Shown piece by piece: positions 8,760 to 18,118 of a DNA stretch of 64,000 nt. The translations under genes and the position numbers were made by a program. Every line of letters begins with the position of its first letter. Position 1 is the stretch's first letter. This DNA is from Stieleria sedimenti (GTDB lineage Bacteria; Planctomycetota; Planctomycetia; Pirellulales; Pirellulaceae). The DNA lies in assembly GCF_025060895.1 (NCBI RefSeq), contig NZ_JANZKV010000004.1, positions 1 to 64,000 of the forward strand, in the 5' to 3' direction. A model generated the notes under the pieces. It saw nothing but the letters and a program-made list of their open reading frames with translations, ran no database searches and had not been told where the DNA came from.

Positions 8760-9974
8760 TCAATGTAGCGTTTCCTCGTTGGCATCCTTAAACGGATTTC
8801 GCTCTGGCGGTTCATCGTGATTGACGTTCTTCAGGATTTGCTGGACGACGAAGTTGAGGACAGGAACACGATGCCTGACCCAAATGTGAGCAGCTTCGGG
8901 TTTGCAACCCAACCGACTCTTGGCTTCCAATGCCGTTCGTCCAAACGAAATACGTTTGCATCGCCAACGAATGGCTTGTTCGATTACGGCCAACAGCAAT
9001 GCGTGGTAGACCGGCAAGCGTGCGTTTGCTTCGTAGTCCATGCCCAAGTAGAAACCAATTGCTGTTTCGCCGTCACGAATAACAGTCACGAATCCAATCA
9101 ACAATCCATTTTCACGGATCCCAATCGTCTCAAAATCATCATCCAACGCTTCGGCGATTCGTGGCAGCGTCGTGATGCTCAACTCAAACAAACAGACATC
9201 GGCCTTCGCTGCCACCGACTTGTACAATTCCAAGATTCGCTCTGATTCGGCTCGCAGGTTTTGAATCGGCGATACCGAAAGCGTGTCGCAATCGAACGGC
9301 TTTTTGACTTTTCTCGCTGCAGCGCGGTAACGCTTTGTCAAACTACCCAGGTAGTCGTCCATCGACTGCCACTGTGGATTGAGCGAAAGAACCATGTTCG
9401 GCTCGGTCTCCATCGATCGGTAGCGATACGGTTCCAATGCCGACGCATCCAATGGGTCCGATTCGAGTAGGTCTTTGACGATCACATAGTCGACCTGGCC
9501 ATGGAGTCGATTGGCACGTCGGATTCGATACAGACAATCGGCAATCCCCCGCCAAACCCGCTGGTGATCTTGGCCCGCTGCGATTGCAACCCCATGTGGC
9601 CCCCACGTATGGACATTGCCGCACATCATGATCCGACGTTTCAGCAGTGACAGTGACTTCCGTTTCCATTGCTCGGGCAAATTCTGCATTAGCGCTGAAT
9701 TTTTACCAATCAGTTGAGTTCCGACGACATCAAATGTCTGGGTCGCGACTGCGGCCACGGGGTCCTCCCTGTCGTAGACGATGGCAAAGTCGCGAACAAT
9801 CTGCCCGGAGAACTCATCCTGAGCGGAACTCAAGTACCGGCGACTCAAGAATACAGATGACTCCGCAGTCACATTGTCCCAGTGATCCGCATTCAGGAAC
9901 TCAATCCTGCCAGCGACGGCGAATTGGAAGCCAGAGGCTTTCCTCGTGACGGGATCTTGATTCTCATGAGGCAT
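8760..9974 (-). CDS. FemAB/GNAT-fold acyltransferase-like protein
   Basis: A 404-residue cytosolic protein. The C-terminal half has the pattern of the FemAB-like double-GNAT fold (Acetyltransf_6 type): YLGSLTKRYRAAARKVKK, then an IGIRENGLLIGFVTVIRDGETAIGFYLGMDY-type beta sheet cut by helices, and LPVYHALLLAVIEQAIRWRCKRISFGRTALEAK. Members of this superfamily transfer amino acids or acyl groups to peptidoglycan precursors, lipids or exopolysaccharide. The function here is unknown. The N-terminal half (FEFLNADHWD..SSVFLSRRYL) fits the first GNAT lobe. It stands alone, with no operon partner. The start at 9974 has no clear Shine-Dalgarno site. Confidence 0.6.
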   Translation of the reverse strand: MPHENQDPVTRKASGFQFAVAGRIEFLNADHWDNVTAESSVFLSRRYLSSAQDEFSGQIVRDFAIVYDREDPVAAVATQTFDVVGTQLIGKNSALMQNLPEQWKRKSLSLLKRRIMMCGNVHTWGPHGVAIAAGQDHQRVWRGIADCLYRIRRANRLHGQVDYVIVKDLLESDPLDASALEPYRYRSMETEPNMVLSLNPQWQSMDDYLGSLTKRYRAAARKVKKPFDCDTLSVSPIQNLRAESERILELYKSVAAKADVCLFELSITTLPRIAEALDDDFETIGIRENGLLIGFVTVIRDGETAIGFYLGMDYEANARLPVYHALLLAVIEQAIRWRCKRISFGRTALEAKSRLGCKPEAAHIWVRHRVPVLNFVVQQILKNVNHDEPPERNPFKDANEETLH

Positions 9975-10335
9975 GACGGGTACGGCCGAAAGAGTGTATA
10001 AAGTGCGGAGAGGTAAAGGTTCGCGAAGAAAAAGCTGTTGCGGACCTACTCACTATAACGCGTCCTAGAGTCTTTTCCGTGCCTCATTCCCGTGCTGTTT
10101 GGGGGATCAATGATGTGGCCATCCGGGCACACAGATGTTCTGACGCAATCCGGCCTCCTCGTTGAGAGCAATCGATACGTCTCAGGCAGTCGACGATCCA
10201 ATTTGGCGACTGAATTGGGGGCTTTGCTGCACGGGGCTCATCGAAAGACGCTTAAAGCCGGGGAATCCTTTCTGATCTCATCTTGGAACCAAACGGGTTG
10301 CTCGTTTAAACTAAGGGCTCCATAGGAGGAATTGT
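9975..10335. other. Divergent intergenic region upstream of the first metal-efflux operon
   Basis: A 360-bp spacer between two divergent genes, expected to carry both promoters. No CsoR-type TACC-N7-GGTATC box is present, so this efflux operon is probably controlled differently from the copper unit. A strong ribosome site AGGAGGA (10324-10330) ends the region. Confidence 0.5.
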
Positions 10336-10758
10336 TTGCACCGTTTGTTAGCACTACTGATCGTTCCGTTTCTCGCGGCGGGGCAGGCATGCCCCCACTC
10401 GCATGGAGGATCGTTTGCGCAAGGTGACCATGCTGCTCGGCCCCACGTCCATATTGGACACGGGACACATGATCATCACGACCAGCATCACCACGATCAC
10501 CATGGCGGGGAGTCCGACGGCACAACCAGTGACCTGCCGATCGAGCATGACGCAGATGCCATTTACGTTGGCGGCGGCCAATTCTTCCTGCCGCACACGG
10601 ACACTGCACGAAGTCATGTTGACGTTGATCTCACTGCGTATCCCAGTCCCGATCGCGAACTCGCAAACGTCGAACGAAGACCACTTGCAACTGGGCATCA
10701 GACGCCCATTGAGAAGCGTCTACCACTCTTTCTGTTGCATGCTGCGCTGAGGCTCTAG
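10336..10758 (+). CDS. Secreted histidine-rich protein heading an efflux operon
   Basis: A 140-residue protein with a signal peptide (HRLLALLIVPFLAAGQA). Then comes a dense histidine cluster at residues 19-58 (CPHSHGG...HVHIGHGTHDHHDQHHHDHHGG), likely to bind Zn, Ni, Co or Cu in the periplasm, followed by a poorly conserved tail ending LFLLHAALRL. I chose the TTG start because it follows AGGAGGA by five bases. The gene precedes a CzcB-type adaptor by about 165 bp. Comparable small secreted ligand-rich proteins precede two of the other three efflux operons here (38047 and 46914), which suggests a shared periplasmic metal-capture role. No named family was recognised. Confidence 0.65.
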   Translation: MHRLLALLIVPFLAAGQACPHSHGGSFAQGDHAARPHVHIGHGTHDHHDQHHHDHHGGESDGTTSDLPIEHDADAIYVGGGQFFLPHTDTARSHVDVDLTAYPSPDRELANVERRPLATGHQTPIEKRLPLFLLHAALRL

Positions 10759-10922
10759 GAATCGCTAGGCGAAAATTGACTTCGCCTTCCGGCTTCCCTT
10801 CTTTTTTCCGGCCCGAAACTGATCGTCGAATAATGCGATTGGATCGTGGCTGCCTCCTTCATCGACCCACCCAATGAATTGCCGCTTGCGCAATTTCGTT
10901 TGTGAGAGTCCGAGACGAAACC

Positions 10923-12341
10923 ATGAAGAAATTGAAGTGGGTGAAATCCCTCGTAGGACCACTGCTGGTGATTGCCGTTGTTGCCGGCCTGTGGGCATAT
11001 CGAGACAGCCTGTTTGAGACGACCGCGTCGGAAGACAATGCTAGTTCCGAAGCAGCATCAGGCAGCGGCGAACTGGAGATTTTGGAGCTGAGCGTGCAAG
11101 CTCGCAAGAATCTGAAATTACGCTCCAAAGCGGCCCGTCCGACCGACTATTGGCGGACGATTACGATCCCGGGAATGGTCCAAGATCGTCCGGGGATATC
11201 CGATCGCGGAGTCACTTCGCCGGCTGTTGGCTCCGTCGCGGAAATTCATGTCTTCCCCGGTGATACGGTTCGTCCCGGCGAGCGTTTGGTGACGATTGCA
11301 TTGTTCAGCGAGTACCTGCAGGCGACTCAAACGCAACTTTTTAAGGCCACGCGAGAAATAGCGCTTCTTCGCAAGGAGATCAATCGTCTGTCCGACCTTG
11401 CCAGCTCGGGTGGCATTGCTGGATCGAAACTGATCCAGATGGATAACGACATTGAGCGGCAAGAAACACTCACGCAAGCGGCGAAACAGGAGCTGCTCAA
11501 CCGGGGACTCTCGCCATCTCAAGTCAAACAAGTCGTCCAGGGAAATTTCGTTTCGACGATTGAAGTCAGTGCTCCGCCGCCACGAGGACTTTCAACAGCC
11601 GAACGAATTGATGAACTGTCGCCCGTTTCCCAGGCAAGCTTCGTGGTTGAAAGCGGAAATGATCAGTTGATCGCCTATGAAGTCCAGTCGCTCGCGGTCG
11701 AACTTGGGCAAACGGTTCAAGCGGGGCAGTTGATCGCTGACCTCGCGAACCACCGGCATCTCTATGTCGTCGGCCACGCGTTTAAGCGAGAAGCGGGACT
11801 TCTTGAAAAGGCAGCCCAAGAGGCTCGAGAGATCGAGGTCGAGTTCTCCGATGACAATGCGGAAGTTTGGTCGCCCCTGGATCAGTCGTTCCAAATCCGG
11901 CACCTGTCCAATTCGATCGACGTCGAGAGCCGCACCTTCGATTTCTTCATACCGCTCGAGAACCAATCACGAAGCTATGAAAAGAACAGCGAGACGTTCT
12001 TGGTTTGGCGATTCCGGCCGGGCCAGCGAGCGCGGATTCATGTACCTGTTGAGAGACTCGAAGACGTCTTCGTTCTTCCGTCAGAAGCGATCGCACGGGA
12101 AGGTCCCGATGCCTTCGTCTACCGACAAAACGGCGACCTGTTCAATCAAATCGCAGTCAACATTTTGTATGAAGACCGTCGCTCAGTCGTCATCGCCAAT
12201 GACGGAAGTATCACGCCGGGGACCTTTATCGCCCAGAACGCTGGTGCTTCACTTCGTCGCGTCTTGAAATCGCAATCGGCCAGTGGCCGGCAGCCTGGTC
12301 TGCATGTCCACGCTGACGGCACCGTGCATGCTGCGCATTGA
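10923..12341 (+). CDS. RND efflux periplasmic adaptor (CzcB/CnrB-like membrane fusion protein)
   Basis: A 472-residue adaptor with an N-terminal membrane anchor (residues 8-25). A lipoyl/barrel-sandwich half is at VTSPAVGSVAEIHVFPGDTVRPGERL. A coiled-coil hairpin follows (YLQATQTQLFKATREIALLRKEINRLSDLASS and SKLIQMDNDIERQETLTQAAKQELL). The second lipoyl half and beta-barrel come next, and the tail is His-rich (LHVHADGTVHAAH). It should link the inner-membrane CzcA-like pump at 12566 to a TolC-type protein for export of divalent cations. No TolC gene lies in this operon, so one of the two further right, or an outside one, must serve. ATG 10923 is preferred over GTG 10902. Between this gene and its pump lies a broken four-helix-bundle gene, where such adaptor-pump pairs normally abut. 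Confidence 0.85.
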   Translation: MKKLKWVKSLVGPLLVIAVVAGLWAYRDSLFETTASEDNASSEAASGSGELEILELSVQARKNLKLRSKAARPTDYWRTITIPGMVQDRPGISDRGVTSPAVGSVAEIHVFPGDTVRPGERLVTIALFSEYLQATQTQLFKATREIALLRKEINRLSDLASSGGIAGSKLIQMDNDIERQETLTQAAKQELLNRGLSPSQVKQVVQGNFVSTIEVSAPPPRGLSTAERIDELSPVSQASFVVESGNDQLIAYEVQSLAVELGQTVQAGQLIADLANHRHLYVVGHAFKREAGLLEKAAQEAREIEVEFSDDNAEVWSPLDQSFQIRHLSNSIDVESRTFDFFIPLENQSRSYEKNSETFLVWRFRPGQRARIHVPVERLEDVFVLPSEAIAREGPDAFVYRQNGDLFNQIAVNILYEDRRSVVIANDGSITPGTFIAQNAGASLRRVLKSQSASGRQPGLHVHADGTVHAAH

Positions 12342-12568
12342 TTGAAGAATGAAGATTGACGGTTTTGGAGGAACCGTCATCGAGGAAGCCGATGAGAGTT
12401 GCTACTGGCTTGAACTGATCATCGAAGGCGACCTATTGCCGAAGGAACGAGTCGAATCACTGCTCGACGAGGCCAATCAAATCACCGCCATCATGGTCGC
12501 ATCGCGAAAGACCGCAAGAGGCACGTAACCATGCTCAATCTTCAATCTTCGATCGACAATCTTCAATG
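12342..12568. repeat. GA/CT periodic inverted-repeat element A (TTGAAGAT type) around a broken four-helix-bundle gene
   Basis: The left arm (12341-12360) reads GATTGAAGAATGAAGATTGAC. The right arm (12535-12567) repeats CAATCTTC units three times (CAATCTTCAATCTTCG, then ACAATCTTCAATG). The arms are inverted copies of a 7-8 bp periodic word. Between them is the C-terminal half of an IVS-type four-helix-bundle gene. The pump start codon ATG 12566 is formed by the very edge of the right arm, so the normal ribosome site of the pump gene has been replaced. Confidence 0.65.
12349..12528 (+). pseudogene. Four-helix-bundle (IVS/S23-type) protein, C-terminal half only
   Basis: A 59-residue frame reading ADESCYWLELIIEGDLLP, KERVESLLDEANQITAIMV, then ASRKTARGT. 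It matches the last two helices of the four-helix-bundle proteins encoded in 23S rRNA intervening sequences and elsewhere (normally about 115-120 residues). The first two helices (LxVWxxAxxL and the SNIAEG segment) are missing and the frame starts inside the left repeat arm. An intact relative sits at 32971-33324 in the equivalent place of another efflux operon. Probably non-functional. Confidence 0.7.
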
Positions 12569-15500
12569 TTAAACGCAGTCATACGTTTTGCTCTCCGCTA
12601 CCGCATGCTGGTGATGATCGCCAGCCTGGTGCTGCTGGCGTACGGTTCTTACCTCGCGACACAAATGTCGATTGATGTCTTCCCCGACCTCGATCGACCT
12701 CGCGTGGTGATCATCACCGAGGCACCTGGGCTAGCGACCGAAGAAGTCGAGACACTCGTCACTCAGCCGATCGAGATCGCATTGATGGGCGCCAATGGCG
12801 TGCAGGCAGTTCGCAGCCAAACCACGGCCGGGCTAAACGTTCTGTACATCGAATTCGACTGGTCGACCGAAATCAAAGCTGCCCGACAAACGGTCAGCGA
12901 GCGTCTTTCGACACTGGAAGGCGTTCTTCCCGACGGCATCCGCCCACAGATGACGCCACCGTCGTCGATCATGGGGCAAATTGTGGTCGCAGGGATCTAC
13001 CGCCAAGCGGGTCCGAAAGGCGGGCAACTAGCACCGATCGAGCGAACTGAATTTGTTGCCGAATGGGTCGATGCCGATGGTGAGGCTCAACTCTACGTTT
13101 GGAGAGCCGGGGATCGACATCAAGTCGATCAATGGAAGCAAGTCGATTGCGAGGTCGTCGGTCTCGAACGCAATCCTAGCGATCAATCATTGGCAGCCAA
13201 AGTCACGGTTGAGATCGACGGCCAGGGTTACGAGGTGCCGCTTCCGACCGAAGCGAAGCAGTTGCTGGAACTGCGCACCGTGGCGGATTGGATCATTCGG
13301 CCTCGTTTGCTGAAAGTCACCGGCGTCGCCGAGGTCTTTATGCAGGGTGGTGATCGCAAACAGTATCAAATCTTGCTCGATCCGACCGCACTTTTGGAAT
13401 ACGACGTCACCGTCCAAGAAGTCGAACAAGCTCTTCGCGAAAGCAACATCAACACCAGCGGCGGCTTTGCAACCACCGGCGAAACCGAACGCCCGATTCG
13501 GATCCTCGGACGTTTGGGCACGGGTTCACGGAGCGTCATTGACGATCTTCGGAAGGTACCCGTCGTTCGGCGAACCAAACGGAGTGTGCTGCTGGAACAA
13601 GTCGCACGCGTGGTCGAAGGTCCCGAACTGAAACGCGGTGACGGTAGCGTGAACGGTCACAGCGGGATCGTTTTTACCGTTGTGAAACAGCCCCATGTGG
13701 ACACACGAAAACTGACAGACGAAATCGCCGCGGCGTTTGACGAGGTCGAAGCGTCGCTGCCGCCGGACATCATCATCAATTCCGAACTCTTTCGTCTGAA
13801 GAATTTCATCGACCGCGGAATCTTCAATGTTGCCGAAGCGTTGGTTATCGGAGCGGTGTTGGTCATCATCGTGCTGTTCCTGTTCCTTCTGAACTTCCGC
13901 ACGACTTTCATCACGCTGACCGCCATTCCGATGTCCTTGGTGATGACGACGCTTGTGTTTCGCTGGGTCAGTTGGTTCAGCGGCACGGAACTGTCCATCA
14001 ACGTCATGACGCTCGGTGGCATTGCCGTCGCGATGGGCGAGCTTGTCGACGACGCCATTGTCGATGTCGAAAATATCTTTCGCCGACTGAGGGAAAACAA
14101 CCACCGGCCTGATCCGAAATCGTCGCTTCATGTCGTGTATGAGGCCAGCAAAGAAATCCGCAGCGCGATTTTGTTCGGCACGGCGGTCGTGATCTTGGTT
14201 TTCCTGCCGTTGTTCGCACTCTCCGGCGTGGAAGGACGGTTGTTCGCCCCGCTCGGATTCGCCTACATCGTCTCGATTCTCTCATCGTTTCTCGTTTCGC
14301 TGACCGTGACTCCGGTCCTGTCGTACTACCTACTGCCCAACTCAAGTGCGACTCACCGGGACCAAGACGGCTTCGTCTTGCGAGCGATGAAGACACTGGC
14401 CACGCCGTTGATTCGTTTGAGCATGGCGATGCCCGCAAGCTTGTTGGCCATCACCTGGATCGTGGTCGCCATTTCGGCGTGGCAGTTGACACAGCTCGGA
14501 AAGAACTTTCTGCCGGCATTCGATGAAGGCAGCGTGCAGGTCAACGTCACGATGCCACCGGGGTCTTCGCTTCAAGCGTCCAATCAAGTATCAGGAAACA
14601 TCGACGACGTGTTCTTATCGATGCAGCGTAGCCCGTCCAACCCGGACGGCGAGATCTTGAACTTCGTCCGACGCACGGGGCGAGCGGAGATGGACGAGCA
14701 TGCATCGCCAGTCAACTTCGGCGAATACATTCTGAGCATGAACCCAGAGGTGGATCAGGATCGCGAGGCGATGTTGGCGGAGTTGCTGGAGCGGATCAAG
14801 GACGAAGTGCCGGGCGTTGACATCGAAGTCGAACAACCGCTCGCGCACCTGATCAGCCACATGGTGTCTGGTGTCTACGCTCAAATCGCGATCAAGATCC
14901 ACGGCGATGACTTGGACAAGTTGCTGTCTCAGGCCGAACAAGTGAAGTCGTCCATCCGAGACATCCCGGGCATCACTCCGCCGATCATTGAACCGATTCG
15001 GATGACGCCGGAGTTGCACATTCAGCTACGTGGCGATGACCTTGCTCTTTATGGATTGACTCGCGAGTACGTCGCCGATGTGCTGCAAACGGCACTGCAA
15101 GGCGAAGTCGTCTCTCAAGTGCTGCAAGGGCAGCGGCGCTTCGATCTGCTTGTGCGATTGGAAGAAGCGTATCGTACAGACTACGCCAATCTGGGCCGAT
15201 TGCGAATCGACCTGCCGCACTCCGAAGGCCAAGCTGAACGCGGCCAGATTGAATTACACGAGGTCGCAACCATCGGCGAGGGATCCGGACCGAACTCCGT
15301 CAACCGCGAAAACGCGAGACGCCGGATTGTGATTCGCTGCAACACGCAAGGCCGGGACTTGGCGAGTGCGGTCGAAGCGATCAAAGGTCGACTGAACCAG
15401 AATTTAGAACTGCCGATCGGCTACTACGTCGAGTACGGCGGACAATTTGAGAGCCAGCAAAGTGCGACCCGCTTGATCATGGTGCTGGCGGGAGTTTCGG

Positions 15501-16006
15501 TCATCGGCATGTTCGGTGTGCTGATGATTCTGTTCCCGTCCGTTCGTGTGGTTCTGCAAATCTTGAATGCACTACCGACAGCGTTCATCGGTGGGGTGAT
15601 CGCGTTGGTGCTGACAAACCAAAACCTGACGGTCGCCAGCCTGGTCGGCTTCATCTCCCTTGGTGGCATCGCCGTCCGCAATGGAATTCTGCTGGTCACG
15701 CACTACTTCCACTTGATGAAGGAAGAAGGAGAAGGGTTCGGCACAGACATGATCATGCGTGGCAGCCTGGAACGACTGGCTCCCGTTTTGATGACGGCGC
15801 TCACGGCCGGCATCGGATTGATCCCACTGGTCATCGGAGGACAGGAGCCTGGTCGAGAAATTCTCTACCCCGTGGCGACTGTGATTCTTGGTGGCCTGAT
15901 TACCTCGACGTTTTGTGAGTTCCTGATTCACCCGGGACTCTTTTGGAAGTTCAGCGGTCAAGACACCAAACGGATCTTGGGCGCTGAGGAAGTTACCTCG
16001 ATTTGA
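12566..16006 (+). CDS. RND heavy-metal efflux pump, inner-membrane permease (CzcA/CnrA-like)
   Basis: A 1146-residue HME-RND pump. TM1 starts at residue 10, followed by DVFPDLDRPRVVIITEAPGLATEEVE. There are two large periplasmic loops and twelve predicted TM helices. A TM4 proton-relay motif (GELVDDAIVDVEN) sits near residue 495, and the second-half motif GGIAVRNGILLVTH is present. It takes divalent cations from the periplasm or cytosol and exports them with the adaptor at 10923. Compared with usual pumps, about 75 extra residues interrupt the first periplasmic loop (about residues 160-235, from AEWVDADGEAQLYVWRAG to EVPLPTEAKQLL) just before LRTVADWIIRPRL. The relay is D-D-A-I-V rather than the DGAV/DAAI of CzcA/CusA, so metal specificity is uncertain. 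Confidence 0.88.
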   Translation: MLNAVIRFALRYRMLVMIASLVLLAYGSYLATQMSIDVFPDLDRPRVVIITEAPGLATEEVETLVTQPIEIALMGANGVQAVRSQTTAGLNVLYIEFDWSTEIKAARQTVSERLSTLEGVLPDGIRPQMTPPSSIMGQIVVAGIYRQAGPKGGQLAPIERTEFVAEWVDADGEAQLYVWRAGDRHQVDQWKQVDCEVVGLERNPSDQSLAAKVTVEIDGQGYEVPLPTEAKQLLELRTVADWIIRPRLLKVTGVAEVFMQGGDRKQYQILLDPTALLEYDVTVQEVEQALRESNINTSGGFATTGETERPIRILGRLGTGSRSVIDDLRKVPVVRRTKRSVLLEQVARVVEGPELKRGDGSVNGHSGIVFTVVKQPHVDTRKLTDEIAAAFDEVEASLPPDIIINSELFRLKNFIDRGIFNVAEALVIGAVLVIIVLFLFLLNFRTTFITLTAIPMSLVMTTLVFRWVSWFSGTELSINVMTLGGIAVAMGELVDDAIVDVENIFRRLRENNHRPDPKSSLHVVYEASKEIRSAILFGTAVVILVFLPLFALSGVEGRLFAPLGFAYIVSILSSFLVSLTVTPVLSYYLLPNSSATHRDQDGFVLRAMKTLATPLIRLSMAMPASLLAITWIVVAISAWQLTQLGKNFLPAFDEGSVQVNVTMPPGSSLQASNQVSGNIDDVFLSMQRSPSNPDGEILNFVRRTGRAEMDEHASPVNFGEYILSMNPEVDQDREAMLAELLERIKDEVPGVDIEVEQPLAHLISHMVSGVYAQIAIKIHGDDLDKLLSQAEQVKSSIRDIPGITPPIIEPIRMTPELHIQLRGDDLALYGLTREYVADVLQTALQGEVVSQVLQGQRRFDLLVRLEEAYRTDYANLGRLRIDLPHSEGQAERGQIELHEVATIGEGSGPNSVNRENARRRIVIRCNTQGRDLASAVEAIKGRLNQNLELPIGYYVEYGGQFESQQSATRLIMVLAGVSVIGMFGVLMILFPSVRVVLQILNALPTAFIGGVIALVLTNQNLTVASLVGFISLGGIAVRNGILLVTHYFHLMKEEGEGFGTDMIMRGSLERLAPVLMTALTAGIGLIPLVIGGQEPGREILYPVATVILGGLITSTFCEFLIHPGLFWKFSGQDTKRILGAEEVTSI

Positions 16007-16017
16007 AGGATCGAAAG

Positions 16018-16557
16018 ATGAAAAAGTTCAGTTTGGTTGCTGTGATGTGCCTGCTTGCTTCCGTAATGGGGTGCAATCAGTCCAGTCCGACAACCGGCCA
16101 GGCGTCTGATACAGCCGACAGTTCCGCGACCGATGACCATGGCCACGACCATCCGCACGACGGAGAGAAGGACCACAGTGTTGAAGGCCACGGGCATGGA
16201 GTCGGTCCGCACGATGGAACGATTGCCGATTGGGGCGGAGGCAAGTTCCATGTCGAGTTCACCGTGAACCACGACAAGCAACGAGCAACGGTTTACGTGC
16301 TAGGCAGCGACGAGAAAACCGCGACGCCGATCGACGCAGAGTCCATCGAACTGGCCATCACCGATCCCGAGATGCAAGTTGTCCTGTCAGCCGATCCGCA
16401 AGAAGGCGATCCTGAGGGAAAGTCGTCTCGTTTCGTTGGCACGCATGAAAGCCTTGGCGTTGTGCAGGAGTACGCGGGAACGATGACGGGCGTTGTCGAT
16501 GGCACTCCCTATTCGGGCGACTTTAGCGAAGAAGCTCACGATGACCACGGGCACTGA
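16018..16557 (+). CDS. His-rich metal-binding lipoprotein
   Basis: A 179-residue protein. A lipoprotein signal (LVAVMCLLASVMGC, lipobox Cys at about residue 19) is followed by a His/Asp-rich stretch (DDHGHDHPHDGEKDHSVEGHGHGVGPHDG) and a beta-rich domain beginning GGKFHVEFTVNHDKQRATVYVLGSDEKTATPI. The same PHDG/GPHGG leader and beta domain recur in the proteins at 28074 and 53512. It ends EEAHDDHGH. The start 16018 lies 11 bp past the pump stop, so it is probably co-transcribed and acts as a periplasmic metal buffer or donor to the pump. No named family was recognised. Confidence 0.65.
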   Translation: MKKFSLVAVMCLLASVMGCNQSSPTTGQASDTADSSATDDHGHDHPHDGEKDHSVEGHGHGVGPHDGTIADWGGGKFHVEFTVNHDKQRATVYVLGSDEKTATPIDAESIELAITDPEMQVVLSADPQEGDPEGKSSRFVGTHESLGVVQEYAGTMTGVVDGTPYSGDFSEEAHDDHGH

Positions 16558-16566
16558 GCCGACGCG

Positions 16567-16872
16567 ATGTGGTCATTGATTTTCAATACGCTGATCTCGG
16601 CGATCGTCAATGCGTCGCCGGGGCTGGCTGCCGCTGGCTTCCAAACTTTTCTCACCGTCTGGATTGTTGCCGGCTTGGTAACCACCTTCATTGCGGCAGG
16701 CCAGACAGCGAAGTTTCGTGCCGGGATCACGGCAGGTGCCGGCATCGTTGGCATGTTGAGCGGACTGCACCTGCTTTCTGCCTATTCCAATCGCCTTGTC
16801 ATTGGTACCCTGACAACCATCGTTTGCGTCGCCGCTGTGTTGATTCCAGTCTTCCTGCAAATCGATGAGTGA
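16567..16872 (+). CDS. Small membrane protein, unknown
   Basis: A 101-residue protein with three predicted membrane helices (residues 3-25, 28-45 and 75-97) and little else. It follows the His-rich lipoprotein by 9 bp and precedes another membrane gene by 12 bp, so it probably belongs to the same transcript. No family recognised. Confidence 0.55.
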   Translation: MWSLIFNTLISAIVNASPGLAAAGFQTFLTVWIVAGLVTTFIAAGQTAKFRAGITAGAGIVGMLSGLHLLSAYSNRLVIGTLTTIVCVAAVLIPVFLQIDE

Positions 16873-16884
16873 ACCCAACAATTC

Positions 16885-17379
16885 ATGAAGTTAGAAAAGC
16901 ACGAACTTGTGGAGATCGCAAAGCGCAATGACCATCGCGTCTTCTGGCCATCGCATGCAGCGTTTGTTGGTGGCATGCTCGGATTTGCAACCGTAACACT
17001 GTTGGCATTCGTTTTCGCGGGCAGCTCCTGTCATGATTTTGAAGACGTCGTTTTCTATATTCTCATCCCCGGTGTTCTCGGTGGGATGATCGGAGCATCC
17101 TCGGGTCTCGCAGCTTTTTTGACGGTTTCAGGACGGGGCGTTCATCCAATCCTGGCTGGTTTTGCGGGTGCAGTCCTCGTCCCCGTGCTGTCCGCAATCG
17201 TAATGATTGTCTGGTTGCGAGTGTCCAAACCTGATTTATTTTTGGGCGAAACCTCGCTCGGGGACGGATTTGAGCTGAGTTGGTGGTGGGCGATTTATCT
17301 TTTCATCGTATTCCCAATTTCCATCATCGTTGGAGTGATAGGCGGATTTTTCATCAACGGTCGCTTATCCAAACCCTAG
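16885..17379 (+). CDS. Four-helix membrane protein, unknown
   Basis: A 164-residue protein. A charged N-terminus (KLEKHELVEIAKRNDHRVF) precedes four predicted TM helices. Glycine-rich turns such as LIPGVLGGMIGASSGLAAFL are present. No known family or catalytic motif. Close spacing on both sides suggests an operon with 16567 and 17404. Confidence 0.55.
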   Translation: MKLEKHELVEIAKRNDHRVFWPSHAAFVGGMLGFATVTLLAFVFAGSSCHDFEDVVFYILIPGVLGGMIGASSGLAAFLTVSGRGVHPILAGFAGAVLVPVLSAIVMIVWLRVSKPDLFLGETSLGDGFELSWWWAIYLFIVFPISIIVGVIGGFFINGRLSKP

Positions 17380-17403
17380 TCCACTTTTATCGAGGCGACT
17401 CAA

Positions 17404-18036
17404 TTGTCAGTCATCATCCGAATTGGTGATCGCGGAAGAACACGTGGCCCATTAAAACCGTCGGGGCAGATTTGCCTGGGCGAATTGATGCTTGCTGCGG
17501 TATCGTCGGGCGAATGGATTGACGCGGGCCAAGAAGTTGAAGTCACCGGCGGTACGCGAGACCGAGTGCAAGTGCGAGCGGTCGATCCTGAGCAAGACCA
17601 ACTTACAAATCATGGACAGTCATTAGCTGAACCTCAGCGAGAAACGACCGAATCTCTCCAAGCCCCTCCGGCATGGGTTGAGAGAATCAATCCGATCAAA
17701 ATCGGAATCGTTTGTGGTACGATCGTCGCGTTCATTGTCTGGCTGCAAGTCGAATCGCTTTCTTTGTCCGCCCTGAGCGTCCCGGTGGCCGGCGCTATCT
17801 CAGGGTGGATTTTCCGACGTCTTGTCGCCATACCCGCCGAAGCGGCTGGTCCTCGTGCTGACCATCGGCCGGCAGCCATTGGGATTGCTTTCGCGGTCTG
17901 CTTTGTAACCGCAGTCGGTGCAGCCATCGGTTTCAATCTGTCAAGCACATTCCTGGGAACGAGTCTCGGTTTGGTTCTCGGAACCGTCACCGCGGGGATC
18001 ATGGTCACTGTGTTATTCGTTTTCTCACATCTGTGA
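17404..18036 (+). CDS. NfeD-like OB-fold domain fused to membrane segments
   Basis: A 210-residue protein. Residues 1-60 (GDRGRTRGPLKPSGQICLGE... WIDAGQEVEVTGG... VQVRAV) match the small beta-barrel at the C-terminus of NfeD proteins, here at the N-terminus and facing the cytosol. A charged linker and four predicted TM helices follow. NfeD-type proteins work with stomatin-like proteins or membrane proteases, and none is adjacent. The start is TTG or GTG near 17404 with no clear ribosome site. Confidence 0.6.
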   Translation: MSVIIRIGDRGRTRGPLKPSGQICLGELMLAAVSSGEWIDAGQEVEVTGGTRDRVQVRAVDPEQDQLTNHGQSLAEPQRETTESLQAPPAWVERINPIKIGIVCGTIVAFIVWLQVESLSLSALSVPVAGAISGWIFRRLVAIPAEAAGPRADHRPAAIGIAFAVCFVTAVGAAIGFNLSSTFLGTSLGLVLGTVTAGIMVTVLFVFSHL

Positions 18037-18118
18037 CACCGGAGTCCTGCGGACACGCCGAAAAATGGGTAAGAGTTACGATTCAACTCTCTCCGGCAAC
18101 CTTCACGAAAGATCAAAC

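Noticed and set aside
10092-10325. 77-residue frame before the His-rich protein
   Set aside because: No ribosome site, signal or known motif; the region is the expected divergent promoter.
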